Positions 18,300 through 26,072 of a stretch of DNA of 64,000 bases are shown one piece after another (positions within the stretch are counted from its first letter, which is position 1; each line of letters begins with the position of its first letter). Location of the stretch: positions 237,425-301,424 of the forward strand of contig JAHBSM010000002.1 in NCBI GenBank assembly GCA_019639115.1, in the 5' to 3' direction. The notes beneath the pieces are model-generated. The model was not told where the DNA came from, did no database searches, and was given only the letters and a program-made list of their open reading frames with translations. A program made the translations under genes and the position numbers. Source of the DNA: Acidobacteriota bacterium (GTDB lineage: Bacteria > Acidobacteriota > Blastocatellia > Pyrinomonadales > Pyrinomonadaceae).

Positions 18300-19822
18300 T
18301 TTTTCTCCTCTTCTATTCTTGGTTTGGTCGATTTTAGTGATCCGATACGTTCGGCTTTAGCATCGTTGATCGACTTCAAAAATTCTTCCCTGTTAAACTG
18401 GCTCGGCACCGTTTTCGTATCAGGCAGTACAGATGTCGATCCAGGCATGAACGCGGATGGCGGCAGGGCCGCACCAACTGCTGCTTCGAGGGCTGTCAAG
18501 GTCGTGTAGTATTCTTCCAAAGCCCGGTTGTAATTCGTGACGTTCTCATTCAAACGTCGCTGTTCGTTAACGACCTCAAACACCGAAAACTCGCCCGCAT
18601 TATATGCAGCCCGAACCGTCTGTAGATTTGCCTCGGCTCGCGGCAGGATCTGAGTTGTGTACAGCACAAGCTTTTCCGCCGCCGCCCGATACTGGCCGTA
18701 AGCAACTGCAACATCGCGGCGAATCGTCGCCTCTAAAAATTCGCGTGTTCGCACCGCCTGAACCTGTTCACCGACAGCAGAGGCAATTCCGCCCTGATTA
18801 CGGTTGGATACGGGAAGATCGATCGACACGCCTAATGTAAGTTCGTTGTCGCGACTGTTGATAATTCCGCCGCCGGCTGATGCAGGTAGGTCGGTAAATG
18901 CTTTGGTGCGCGAAAAACGCACTGATGGCGTAATGTCCGGAGCCGCCTGAGCCCGGGCCAAGTCCAGCCTCGCGGTTCCCAGCCGCTCGCCGATCCGCGC
19001 AGCCTGCAAGTCGGAGCGATCGCTTAACGCCTTTTGGGTAAGTTCGCTAAGACCCAGATCGAGTCGCGGAGGCCGATCGGACTGAGGCGCCAAGCGAAGC
19101 GGTTCTGCGACATCTGCTCCGATCAACGTTCGAATTCTTAATAAGGCCGTCTCCAATTCGTTTCTTGCTTCGATCCTTTGAATCTTTAGGCGGTCGCTTT
19201 CGACTCGGACTAAATTCAGGTCGAGCGGTGCGACATCGCCCTCGTTTAAGCGTGCTTCCGTCACCCGAACCAGTTCCGCGTCAGCGGCCAGAAGTCTTTC
19301 TAGTACATCGAGTTGCCGCGCGGCTGATATAGCACGCGCGTAATCGCGGCGAATTTCGACCGCGATATTCCGTTCGATAGCGGCGATCTCGGCACGAACC
19401 TGTTGGAGTTCGAGTTCGGCGACGGTTCTTCGCTTTCCACGTTTTCCTCCAAGCTCGAAAGGTTGGGCCAGCCCCGCAGAAAAGTCATACTCGCTTTCGC
19501 CGCCCAAGAAACGCGGGCTGCCGTATTCGGTGCTAAAGACCGGATTTGGCCGCAGTCCGGCTTGAACCAGACGCCCTTCGGCGATGACCAGTCGCTGCCG
19601 CGCCGCAAGCAGATCCGCCCGACGGCTGCCCGCACTTTCGACAAGCCGCTCGACACTCAAACCATCTTGGCCAATGTATTGAAGCGACGGGGCCGGAGTC
19701 GGAACGGGCGAGGTATCAGTTTGCTGGGCCAATGCCGAATGAAAGCTGCCAAAAAAGAGGACGGCTAACCCGAGCTTCGCTGAATACTCACCTATGATCG
19801 CTAAAATATTCCTTATGCCCAT
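18296..19822 (-). CDS. TolC-family outer-membrane efflux protein
   Basis: This outer-membrane channel protein (508 residues from the ATG at 19822) has a signal peptide ending SALAQQ and the two duplicated TolC halves of long helices, for example SAGSRRADLLAARQRL and KALSDRSDLQAARIGERLG. NPVFSTEYGSPRF is the usual beta-barrel lead-in. An in-frame TTG start at 19918 would overlap the upstream gene and gives no better signal peptide. It forms the exit duct for the RND pump and adaptor in the same operon. It is related to, but clearly diverged from, the second TolC protein at 35556-36956. Confidence 0.88.
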   Translation of the reverse strand: MGIRNILAIIGEYSAKLGLAVLFFGSFHSALAQQTDTSPVPTPAPSLQYIGQDGLSVERLVESAGSRRADLLAARQRLVIAEGRLVQAGLRPNPVFSTEYGSPRFLGGESEYDFSAGLAQPFELGGKRGKRRTVAELELQQVRAEIAAIERNIAVEIRRDYARAISAARQLDVLERLLAADAELVRVTEARLNEGDVAPLDLNLVRVESDRLKIQRIEARNELETALLRIRTLIGADVAEPLRLAPQSDRPPRLDLGLSELTQKALSDRSDLQAARIGERLGTARLDLARAQAAPDITPSVRFSRTKAFTDLPASAGGGIINSRDNELTLGVSIDLPVSNRNQGGIASAVGEQVQAVRTREFLEATIRRDVAVAYGQYRAAAEKLVLYTTQILPRAEANLQTVRAAYNAGEFSVFEVVNEQRRLNENVTNYNRALEEYYTTLTALEAAVGAALPPSAFMPGSTSVLPDTKTVPSQFNREEFLKSINDAKAERIGSLKSTKPRIEEEKK

Positions 19823-19853
19823 GGAGTGTTGGTAAACGATGTTCGCGAGATTC

Positions 19854-20486
19854 TTACGCAGAAAGTGCTTCCTCGTTAACTCCAGGGCCAGCGGCGAAAC
19901 GCCACACGAAATACACAAGCCCGAAAAGCAAAATTATTACAAGCAAAAAGACAACGCCGATCACCAATTGCGTGAACCAAGACGTTTCGCCCTCGGCAGT
20001 TAGCGCGGGCGGCTTTACTTCGATACCGGAAAAAATGGCAGTGTCGGTTTCGCCGTCGTGCGACACGTTAGCTCGCATCTTGTAAACACCGGACGGCATC
20101 GCCGGAAAGGTCACGCTGTATGTGCCCGCCTGTTCGCCTGCCGCAACGGTCGCATTAAAGATGGTACCGTTCGCCGATTCGACCTCGACCTTGGCATCGA
20201 CAGCCTTGAAAGGTTCGTTGGTCTCAAATTTCGTGATAAAAAGCAGCCCGGTCGTAGGCCTGTCCGGCTCCATCGCGGGGTGCTTTACCATTAGCTCGAG
20301 TTCACCCAAACGAGTCGAATGGGATACAACGCCCTTCGCGTTCGCCGTTGACTTTGGCTTCGCATCACCATGATCCTCGCCACCATGGGCAAGCATCGCG
20401 GCAGGCGAGACAACCGTGAACAGGACGCTACCCAGAATAAAAAATCCAATATATCGCGCGATCTGGCCTCTCATATACCGAAACAT
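19854..20486 (-). CDS. FixH-like membrane protein at the head of the Cus-like operon
   Basis: This 210-residue protein from the ATG at 20486 (ATG at 20474 is also possible) has a signal segment ending AAMLAHGGEDHGD, a beta-sandwich domain with VSHSTRLGELELMVKHP and PSGVYKMRANVSHDGETD, and one C-terminal membrane helix (about 180-205, VVFLLVIILLFGLVYFVW). The layout resembles FixH/YtkA-like proteins found in copper operons. The His/Glu/Asp segment after the signal may bind metal. The same domain is fused to the adaptor at 15691-17685, and a decayed copy lies at 37657-37797. Function is unknown; accessory metal binding at the membrane is the best guess. Confidence 0.68.
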   Translation of the reverse strand: MFRYMRGQIARYIGFFILGSVLFTVVSPAAMLAHGGEDHGDAKPKSTANAKGVVSHSTRLGELELMVKHPAMEPDRPTTGLLFITKFETNEPFKAVDAKVEVESANGTIFNATVAAGEQAGTYSVTFPAMPSGVYKMRANVSHDGETDTAIFSGIEVKPPALTAEGETSWFTQLVIGVVFLLVIILLFGLVYFVWRFAAGPGVNEEALSA

Positions 20487-20763
20487 AAGGGCAATAGCTG
20501 TACCACTCGCTTTATCCAATGTTTATTGTGATTAACGGGAGTATTCGACGAGGCGGTGCGCCCACGATGTGTAATAAGAGACAGGAGTTGTCTGTTTTCG
20601 AACAACAAGGGCAGGCAGGCGGAGACTTAATTTACAACCGCTAGCTGATTTCAAGAACGCAACAGTCGTTCTCATCGGTCAGTTCGCCTAGCTTTAGTTC
20701 TCCGATCACTTTTGTGTAACCGTTGATGTCCGCACCGGCTTCGATCTCGGTCGGAGTCGAGTT

Positions 20764-20971
20764 TTACTTCTTTGCCCTTTTCGTTTTCCTCGCCAGCAAG
20801 AGGATCAGCATCACCACTTTGAACAGCATGCCAACGTAGTCGTGGGCACTGTCCGTCCCGCCGAACGTGACCGAGTTGGTCCCAGTACGTTTCCAGACCC
20901 ATGTACGCCAGAAGAACGAACGCGGCGGCAAGGTAAACGATGAGGTAGATGATTAGAGTGTAACGATCCAT
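20764..20971 (-). pseudogene. Frameshifted, truncated isoprenylcysteine-methyltransferase-like membrane gene
   Basis: The ATG at 20971 opens a frame beginning DRYTLIIYLIVYLAAAF, a clean membrane helix. About 60 bases on, the sense continues in the next frame, reading FFWRTWVWKRTGTN, then GGTDSAHDYVGMLFKVV and LILLLARKTKRAKK, stopping with TAA at 20764-20766. This mixture matches the N-terminal region of membrane methyltransferases of the ICMT type. One inserted base near 20910 explains the switch. Even corrected, the product is about 68 residues, far short of the usual 190 or so, so the gene is both shifted and truncated. Bases 20520-20763 hold nothing else I can support. Confidence 0.55.
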
Positions 20972-20976
20972 ATCTC

Positions 20977-21180
20977 TTAGAAACGTTTTTTGCCGCTCCC
21001 CTGCGCGCCCTTCCGCCGCGCCGTGAATTGCCGTCGCTCCCTGCGGTTCAACCCGGCCGCCTTCAAGTCACGCTTTGAAAATTTGAACCGCCGCAGTGCG
21101 TACCTCGAAAGGGCGTAAAGAATCGACGCCAGGACGACAGCCATGACGACGGTGACCCAAAATGTGCCGGATTTACCCAT
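20977..21180 (-). CDS. Small basic membrane protein of unknown function
   Basis: A 67-residue protein with one membrane helix (about 6-25, FWVTVVMAVVLASILYALSR) and a strongly basic cytoplasmic tail rich in Arg/Lys (RRFKFSKRDLKAAGL, then RRERRQF). It overlaps the end of the CDF-type transporter gene by 8 bp, which supports translation in the operon. I do not recognise a family. The positive tail could bind nucleic acid or acidic lipids, but nothing more can be said. Confidence 0.5.
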   Translation of the reverse strand: MGKSGTFWVTVVMAVVLASILYALSRYALRRFKFSKRDLKAAGLNRRERRQFTARRKGAQGSGKKRF

Positions 21181-21976
21181 CGCCGCGTTTCCCCAGTTTC
21201 AAGATCCTCAATGCTCCACGGAGAACCACCACGAACACAATCGTCCCGACGGTCAGATCCGGCCTGTTCGATCCGAACAGGTAGACAAGCAGGCCGGCCG
21301 CTATCACGCCCAGGTTAATGATCACGTCATTGGAGGTGAAGATCGCACTCGCCTGCATATGGGCCTCGTTGCTCTTGGATTTTTGCAGCAGGTAGAGGCA
21401 GAACCCATTCGCGACCAGAGCGAGAACCGAGACGACGATCATCGTGGCGAAGTCCGGCATCACCTCGACGCCCATAAATCTGCGGACGACCTCGACGAAG
21501 CCGATGAAGGCGAGAGCGATCTGAAAGTAACCCGCGAGCGTGGCGATGCGCTGTTTACGTGATAAAGTGGCTCCGACCGCGAGCAAGCTGATGCCGTAGA
21601 CGAACGAGTCGGCCAGCATGTCGAGGCTGTCGGCGACCAGGCCCATCGAGCCAGAGATCAACCCCGTCGCCATCTCGATCGCGAAAAATCCGAAATTGAT
21701 CGCGAGAACCGTCCACAGCAATTTCCGCTGTTTCGCGGGTTCTTCAAATTGGGTCTCCTCCGACTGTTCGGTGCTGACGCGGCCTCTGCCCAAGTTTAAG
21801 TCGGCGATTGACCTTTCAATGTCGTGGAGGCGCCCGTCGTGATAAACGGTAAGTTGTCGCTTCGGGATGTCGAAGTCGAGCTTTTTAATTTCTGCAATGC
21901 CGTCGAGTTTTAATCGGATCAAATTCTCCTCGGACGGACAATCCATCTTCGGTATTTGAAAAACTGTTTTCTCCAT
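21173..21976 (-). CDS. HMA-domain cation efflux (CDF-like) transporter
   Basis: This 267-residue protein joins an N-terminal HMA-like domain with a CDF membrane core. The metal-binding loop has IPKMDCPSEEN, so one Cys instead of the usual Cys-x-x-Cys. The core has membrane segments with the CDF site GLVADSLDMLADSFVYG (two Asp four residues apart). In the second site the usual His/Asp pattern is reduced to FTSNDVIINLG. It lacks the long C-terminal domain of ZitB/CzcD. It probably exports a divalent metal such as Zn, Co or Fe. It is in the feoB-arsR transcription unit, which suggests control by the ArsR protein at 23493-23870. Confidence 0.8.
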   Translation of the reverse strand: MEKTVFQIPKMDCPSEENLIRLKLDGIAEIKKLDFDIPKRQLTVYHDGRLHDIERSIADLNLGRGRVSTEQSEETQFEEPAKQRKLLWTVLAINFGFFAIEMATGLISGSMGLVADSLDMLADSFVYGISLLAVGATLSRKQRIATLAGYFQIALAFIGFVEVVRRFMGVEVMPDFATMIVVSVLALVANGFCLYLLQKSKSNEAHMQASAIFTSNDVIINLGVIAAGLLVYLFGSNRPDLTVGTIVFVVVLRGALRILKLGKRGDG

Positions 21977-22124
21977 TTCATTAATGAACCCCTTTGGGTT
22001 TCATCCTTTACTCCACTTGATCACAGCAGAAGTAGCTGTCTGGGGCGGCTCTCCGGCACTCATTCACTCCCGCTTCCGATTCGTACAAACTACTTTTTGA
22101 ATATTCCCAAGTATGAAATTCTCT

Positions 22125-22721
22125 TTATTCCCCCGCCGAGAGCTGTGCTTCGTCCAAATAGTGGCGCAAGCCGACTTTTAGAAAATGGACGTAATATTTG
22201 CTCTCCCATATTTTCGCGATGGCGTGGCCAAGCGCAGCCGCAAAAGAATTTCGCGGCACGTCGTAGTCCACGATTACCAGTTTGCCGTCCGGCTTCGTCA
22301 CGCGCCGCATTTCCATGAGAACAGCCATGCCGATCTCCTCCGGCATATCGTGAAGCCCGAAGGAAATGGTCGCCAGATCAAATCCCGAATCGGCGAAGGG
22401 GACGCTCGAGGCGTCCTGACAAATAAACGTCATGTCGTAGCCCCTTCTTACCTTCTTTTTCGCCCGTGTGAGCATGTCGGGTGACAAGTCAACGCCAACG
22501 ACGGAAAATCCATGTTTCGCGAATGCGATGCTCTGCGCCCCCGTGCCGCAAGCCATATCCAAAACTTTCGCTCCATGCGAAAGGCCCGAATCACTAACAA
22601 CCTTTTCCCGTATGTGACGCGCAAAAACCTCAACGACGTCATAAACCGGCGCCATTCTCCTGAACCACCTGACGTTGTGCCCTTTGTGCTTCCTTGCGAT
22701 CTCGTGCAGGTCCTGACTCAT
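22125..22721 (-). CDS. UbiE-like class I SAM methyltransferase
   Basis: This 198-residue enzyme (ATG at 22721) has an N-terminal KHKGHNVRWFRRMAPVYDVVE lead like UbiE/MenG-type enzymes, motif I LDMACGTGAQSIA, VVGVDLSPDML and a motif IV segment DLATISFGLHDMP. It differs from the neighbouring methyltransferase at 22772 but follows it by 50 bp in the same unit. UbiE-like fold does not prove quinone methylation; the ORF is shorter than ubiE and lies among metal genes. The acceptor is unknown. Confidence 0.8.
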   Translation of the reverse strand: MSQDLHEIARKHKGHNVRWFRRMAPVYDVVEVFARHIREKVVSDSGLSHGAKVLDMACGTGAQSIAFAKHGFSVVGVDLSPDMLTRAKKKVRRGYDMTFICQDASSVPFADSGFDLATISFGLHDMPEEIGMAVLMEMRRVTKPDGKLVIVDYDVPRNSFAAALGHAIAKIWESKYYVHFLKVGLRHYLDEAQLSAGE

Positions 22722-22771
22722 CTCTCCTTTTCCTGTGTTTGGCGCGCCCAAAGCGTGCGGGGTTGCGTTTC

Positions 22772-23431
22772 CTAAAGCGGTTTTCGCGCTTTGTGAATGC
22801 GAATCGTGCCAAAAACTGTTCCGAAATTTGCCGTTTCGTCGATTTCAGCAAAACCGGCTTCCGCCACGAGTTCCGGCAACTTGCCCTGCAGGCTGTCCTC
22901 GGTCGACGCGCCGTCGAGCCAGATGATCGGCTGCGAAGCGGCCTTCATCAGAATGTTTGCGGCCTTTCCCCAATCGGCGACGTGCAAGGTGCCCCCGGGC
23001 TTTAAAACCCGCAAGATTTCTCCAAGAGTTTTTCGCTTGTTTGCGGGCGTCAAATGATGAAAGAACAAGCTCGTCACGATCACGTCAAAATGCTCGTCCG
23101 GGTACGGCAGTGCGGTAGCGAACGCTTCGTTGAAAATTATCTCAACACCGCCGGCAGCGGCTTTACGGCGGGCGATGCGGAGAATTTTCGCGTCGCCGTC
23201 TAGCCCATAAGTTTCTACCTGAGGAAATTTACGTTTGAGAGCGACGGTCAGAGTCGCAGTCCCGCAAGCCAAATCCAACAGCCGCCCGCTCGAAGGGATT
23301 TCGATTTGCTCGACCAACTTTCTTTTGAAAACCTTTTCCCGCGTGGTCCACTTCACCACCGTATCGTAAAAGGGCGTGAGAAAGTCGAGACCTAACGCCG
23401 GAATGTAGTTTTCCTTACTCTCTGTTTTCAT
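22772..23431 (-). CDS. Class I SAM methyltransferase, relative of the copA-block enzyme
   Basis: This 219-residue protein has motif I LDLACGTATLTVALK, acid in YGLDGDAKILR, and DVIVTSLFFHHLTP. It is clearly a paralogue of the enzyme at 4553-5200 (shared YIPAL start, FYD.VV..TTRE, LFFHHL and RLHKC/RIHKA end). Two copies in two different metal blocks argue that the activity is useful to metal tolerance. It follows arsR by 61 bp. No Cys pattern typical of ArsM is present, so arsenic methylation is not supported. Confidence 0.82.
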   Translation of the reverse strand: MKTESKENYIPALGLDFLTPFYDTVVKWTTREKVFKRKLVEQIEIPSSGRLLDLACGTATLTVALKRKFPQVETYGLDGDAKILRIARRKAAAGGVEIIFNEAFATALPYPDEHFDVIVTSLFFHHLTPANKRKTLGEILRVLKPGGTLHVADWGKAANILMKAASQPIIWLDGASTEDSLQGKLPELVAEAGFAEIDETANFGTVFGTIRIHKARKPL

Positions 23432-23492
23432 AGCTGATTACGACCCAGGTGTTTCGCCTGCCACTCTCGGTCAACAATACGTATCCGGCGCC

Positions 23493-23870
23493 TTACAAAA
23501 GTTCTTCGACGTGCCGGAAGCCTTCGTCGAAAAGATTGGCGATGTGCTCATCGTCGAGTGTGTAGTAGGCGATTTTACCTTCCCTGCGAAAACGGACGAG
23601 TTTCATCTGCCGCAGTGTCCGCAAGGAATGCGAAACCGCCGACTGCGAAACGCCCAAAAGATTGGCGATGTCGCAGACGCACAATTCTTCTTTTGATAGC
23701 GCGAACGCGATCTTGATTCGCGTCGGGTCGCCCAAGATCCTGAAAGTCTCAGCGAGCAAGCCGATTGCTTCGACCGACTTCATTGCCCGGCGGACGTTTT
23801 CTACTTTCTCTTCATCGACAAACTGGATTTCGCAGGCATCGCCTACGCTTTGTGTCGCTTTTACGCTCAT
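23493..23870 (-). CDS. ArsR/SmtB-family metal-sensing repressor
   Basis: This 125-residue repressor has the ArsR winged helix (ILGDPTRIKIAFAL, then SQSAVSHSLRTLRQMKLVR). Two possible metal sites are visible. ELCVCDIA in the alpha3 region supplies two Cys, as in CadC/ArsR. The C-terminal helix has LDDEHIANLFDEGFRHVEEL, giving the alpha5 Zn-type pattern Asp-x-His...His-x-x-Glu. It lies 26 bp after feoB. A near-perfect SmtB-type inverted repeat before feoB (25964-25985) is its likely operator, so the repressor probably controls feoB, itself and the genes after it. Confidence 0.87.
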   Translation of the reverse strand: MSVKATQSVGDACEIQFVDEEKVENVRRAMKSVEAIGLLAETFRILGDPTRIKIAFALSKEELCVCDIANLLGVSQSAVSHSLRTLRQMKLVRFRREGKIAYYTLDDEHIANLFDEGFRHVEELL

Positions 23871-23896
23871 AGTTCACTCGTTCGAATCAATTTTTT

Positions 23897-25954
23897 CTAG
23901 AATCCAAAAAGCTTGCCGCCCTGATAAACCAGAAACGTGACCACATAAGCCAGCGCGGTCATATAGCCGACCATAAAAAACGTCCAACCCCACGAGTTTG
24001 TTTCGCGCCGGACGGTAGCAAATGTGGACATACACTGAAACGCCAAAAGGTAAAACATCATCGTCGTCAACGCGAGCAGAGGAGTCCACACCGGCGATCC
24101 GTCATCCCGCTTCGCGTCGCGCATCGCTTGGAGCAGCGACTCAGAGGTCGCTCCCTCGTCTTTGCCGACGTTGTATAAAATGCTCATCGTCGAAACGAAC
24201 GTCTCCCGAGCCGCGAAACTCGAGATCAATCCGATACCGATTTTCCAGTCGTAACCGAGCGGGGCGATCACCGGTTCGATGGTTTTGCCCATCCGCCCGG
24301 CGAGACTGTACCTCAACTGCTCCGCGGCGGCTTCGGTATCAATTTGTTTCTGTTTTTCGTCAGCCGATTGATTCGCACTTTCGATTTGCCTCTCGGCGAT
24401 GACCGGCGCGGCCGCTTCCGCCTGCGGCGGACGAGGAAAATTCGCAAGGGCCCAAAGAATTATCGAAATCGCTAGAATCACGGTTCCGGCGCGTTTGACG
24501 AACATTCCGGCGCGTTGAAAGACGTTTATGAAAGCGACCTTAAAATTCGGCATTCGATACGGCGGCAATTCCATCAAAAGCGGAGGCGTCGGGCCCTTCA
24601 GAATCGTTCTCTTCAAAATGAAGGCGACGATGATCGCAGCTATCACGCCCAGAACATACATCGACAAGATCAGTACCGCGCCGACGGAGACGAAGCCAAA
24701 AACGTACTGACCAGTGAAAAACGCCCCGACCATCAGCGTATAAACCGGAAGCCGAGCCGAACAGCTCATAAACGGCGCGATCATAATCGTCGCAAGTCGG
24801 TCCTTAGGGTTTTCGATCGTGCGGGTCGCCATCACTCCCGGGATGGCGCACGCAAAACTGCTCATCAATGGCACAAAGGCCTTGCCGTGCAGTCCGACTT
24901 TGCTCATCAATCTATCGAGCAGGAATGCCGCCCGCGCCATGTAGCCCGTATCCTCAAGAATCGAGATGAATAGAAAAAGCAGGACGATCTGCGGTAGAAA
25001 AATCATCACGCCGCCGACCCCGGCGATAACGCCGTTTGCGAGCAAATCGTTTAAGAGGCCGGGTGGAAGTGCGTTTCTGACAGTATCCTGCATTGCACCG
25101 AACACCGAATCGAGCAAATCCATCGGAAGCTGTGCCCACGAGAAAATCGTTTGAAAGACGAACAACAAAATCCCGGCGAGAATCAGAAGCCCGAAAACTT
25201 TGTGCGTCAAAACGCCGTCGAGTTTCTCGCTGAAAACACGCCCGGTCGATTGCCGTGTCTTGACCGATTCCTGCACGACATCGGAGATCCAACTGTATCG
25301 GGCGAGAATGGAGGCGTTGCCGTTCCCCGCTTCCTCTTCGTCGTTGTTCATGAACGGGAAATCTGCGAATGCGTGGGGGGCTCTGCCAAGCGCTGATTCG
25401 ATGGCTCCTGCCAGTTCCTCAAGCCCGCGCCGTTTGCCTGCGACCACGCCAACCACCGGCACTTTTAGATATGAAGAGAGTTTGACCGCGTCGATTTCCG
25501 TTTCTCGAGCTTCGGCTTCGTCGATCATTGTGAGAGCCACAACGATTGGGATTCCGTATTCGACCAACTGCGTGAAAAGATATAGATTTCTGTCCAAGTT
25601 AGTCGCGTCCACGACGGCGACGATACAGTCCGGCGCGGGAAGTTGAGGGATCTTCCCAGTAAGTGCGTCGCGTGCGATTTCCTCGTCAACAGAATTGGCA
25701 TTCAAACTGTAAAGGCCGGGCAAATCTATCAGTCGAGCCCTTTCGCTACCCAGCATTAATACGCCTTCCTTTCGTTCGACGGTCACGCCAGGGTAGTTCG
25801 CGACCTTTTGCCGCATTCCCGTCAGGGCGTTAAAGAGCGTCGTCTTTCCGGCGTTCGGATTTCCGGCGAGGGCGATAATTAGACGCCTCTCTGCCGGTAA
25901 CGTTTGAGCCCTTGTGACGGTAACGGTTTGTAATGCCTGCTTTGCCATTTTCAA
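23897..25954 (-). CDS. feoB: FeoB-type ferrous iron transporter
   Basis: This 685-residue protein has an N-terminal G domain and a membrane channel with two Gate regions. G1 is GNPNAGKTTLF, G2 the Thr in YPGVTVE, G3 DLPGLYSL. The G4 motif reads LTMID where most FeoB proteins have N-x-x-D, which could weaken guanine recognition. Gate regions contain SSFACAIPGVMATRT and APFMSCSARLPVY with the usual Cys residues. No feoA is adjacent, and the FeoB-associated Cys-rich peptide is far away (2747-2884). It is the first gene after an ArsR/SmtB operator, unusual for an iron importer, so another divalent metal is possible. Confidence 0.9.
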   Translation of the reverse strand: MKMAKQALQTVTVTRAQTLPAERRLIIALAGNPNAGKTTLFNALTGMRQKVANYPGVTVERKEGVLMLGSERARLIDLPGLYSLNANSVDEEIARDALTGKIPQLPAPDCIVAVVDATNLDRNLYLFTQLVEYGIPIVVALTMIDEAEARETEIDAVKLSSYLKVPVVGVVAGKRRGLEELAGAIESALGRAPHAFADFPFMNNDEEEAGNGNASILARYSWISDVVQESVKTRQSTGRVFSEKLDGVLTHKVFGLLILAGILLFVFQTIFSWAQLPMDLLDSVFGAMQDTVRNALPPGLLNDLLANGVIAGVGGVMIFLPQIVLLFLFISILEDTGYMARAAFLLDRLMSKVGLHGKAFVPLMSSFACAIPGVMATRTIENPKDRLATIMIAPFMSCSARLPVYTLMVGAFFTGQYVFGFVSVGAVLILSMYVLGVIAAIIVAFILKRTILKGPTPPLLMELPPYRMPNFKVAFINVFQRAGMFVKRAGTVILAISIILWALANFPRPPQAEAAAPVIAERQIESANQSADEKQKQIDTEAAAEQLRYSLAGRMGKTIEPVIAPLGYDWKIGIGLISSFAARETFVSTMSILYNVGKDEGATSESLLQAMRDAKRDDGSPVWTPLLALTTMMFYLLAFQCMSTFATVRRETNSWGWTFFMVGYMTALAYVVTFLVYQGGKLFGF

Positions 25955-25963
25955 TAGACTGCG

Positions 25964-25985
25964 TATATGAACATGTGTTCATATA
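25964..25985 (-). promoter_or_regulatory. ArsR/SmtB-type operator before feoB
   Basis: Arms TATATGAACA (25964-25973) and TGTTCATATA (25976-25985) are perfect inverted repeats around a 2-bp centre. The form, ten to twelve matched bases around ATGAACA...TGTTCAT, is the classic operator of SmtB/ArsR metal repressors. It ends 10 bp before the feoB start, so a bound repressor would cover the transcription or translation start. The ArsR gene downstream (23493-23870) is the obvious ligand-responsive partner. Confidence 0.82.
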
Positions 25986-26072
25986 ACATGACTAGCGTAA
26001 GCCAAAATTTGCTGCCGGTCAATAGGGGCGAAAACAAAATCCGGCGAACTGCCCGACCCTTTTTTCCTGATC

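Noticed and set aside
20640..20763. Possible remnant of an RND adaptor tail after the ICMT-like fragment
   Set aside because: One frame reads DINGYTKVIGELKLGE, weakly like adaptor C-termini, but the match is too short to support.
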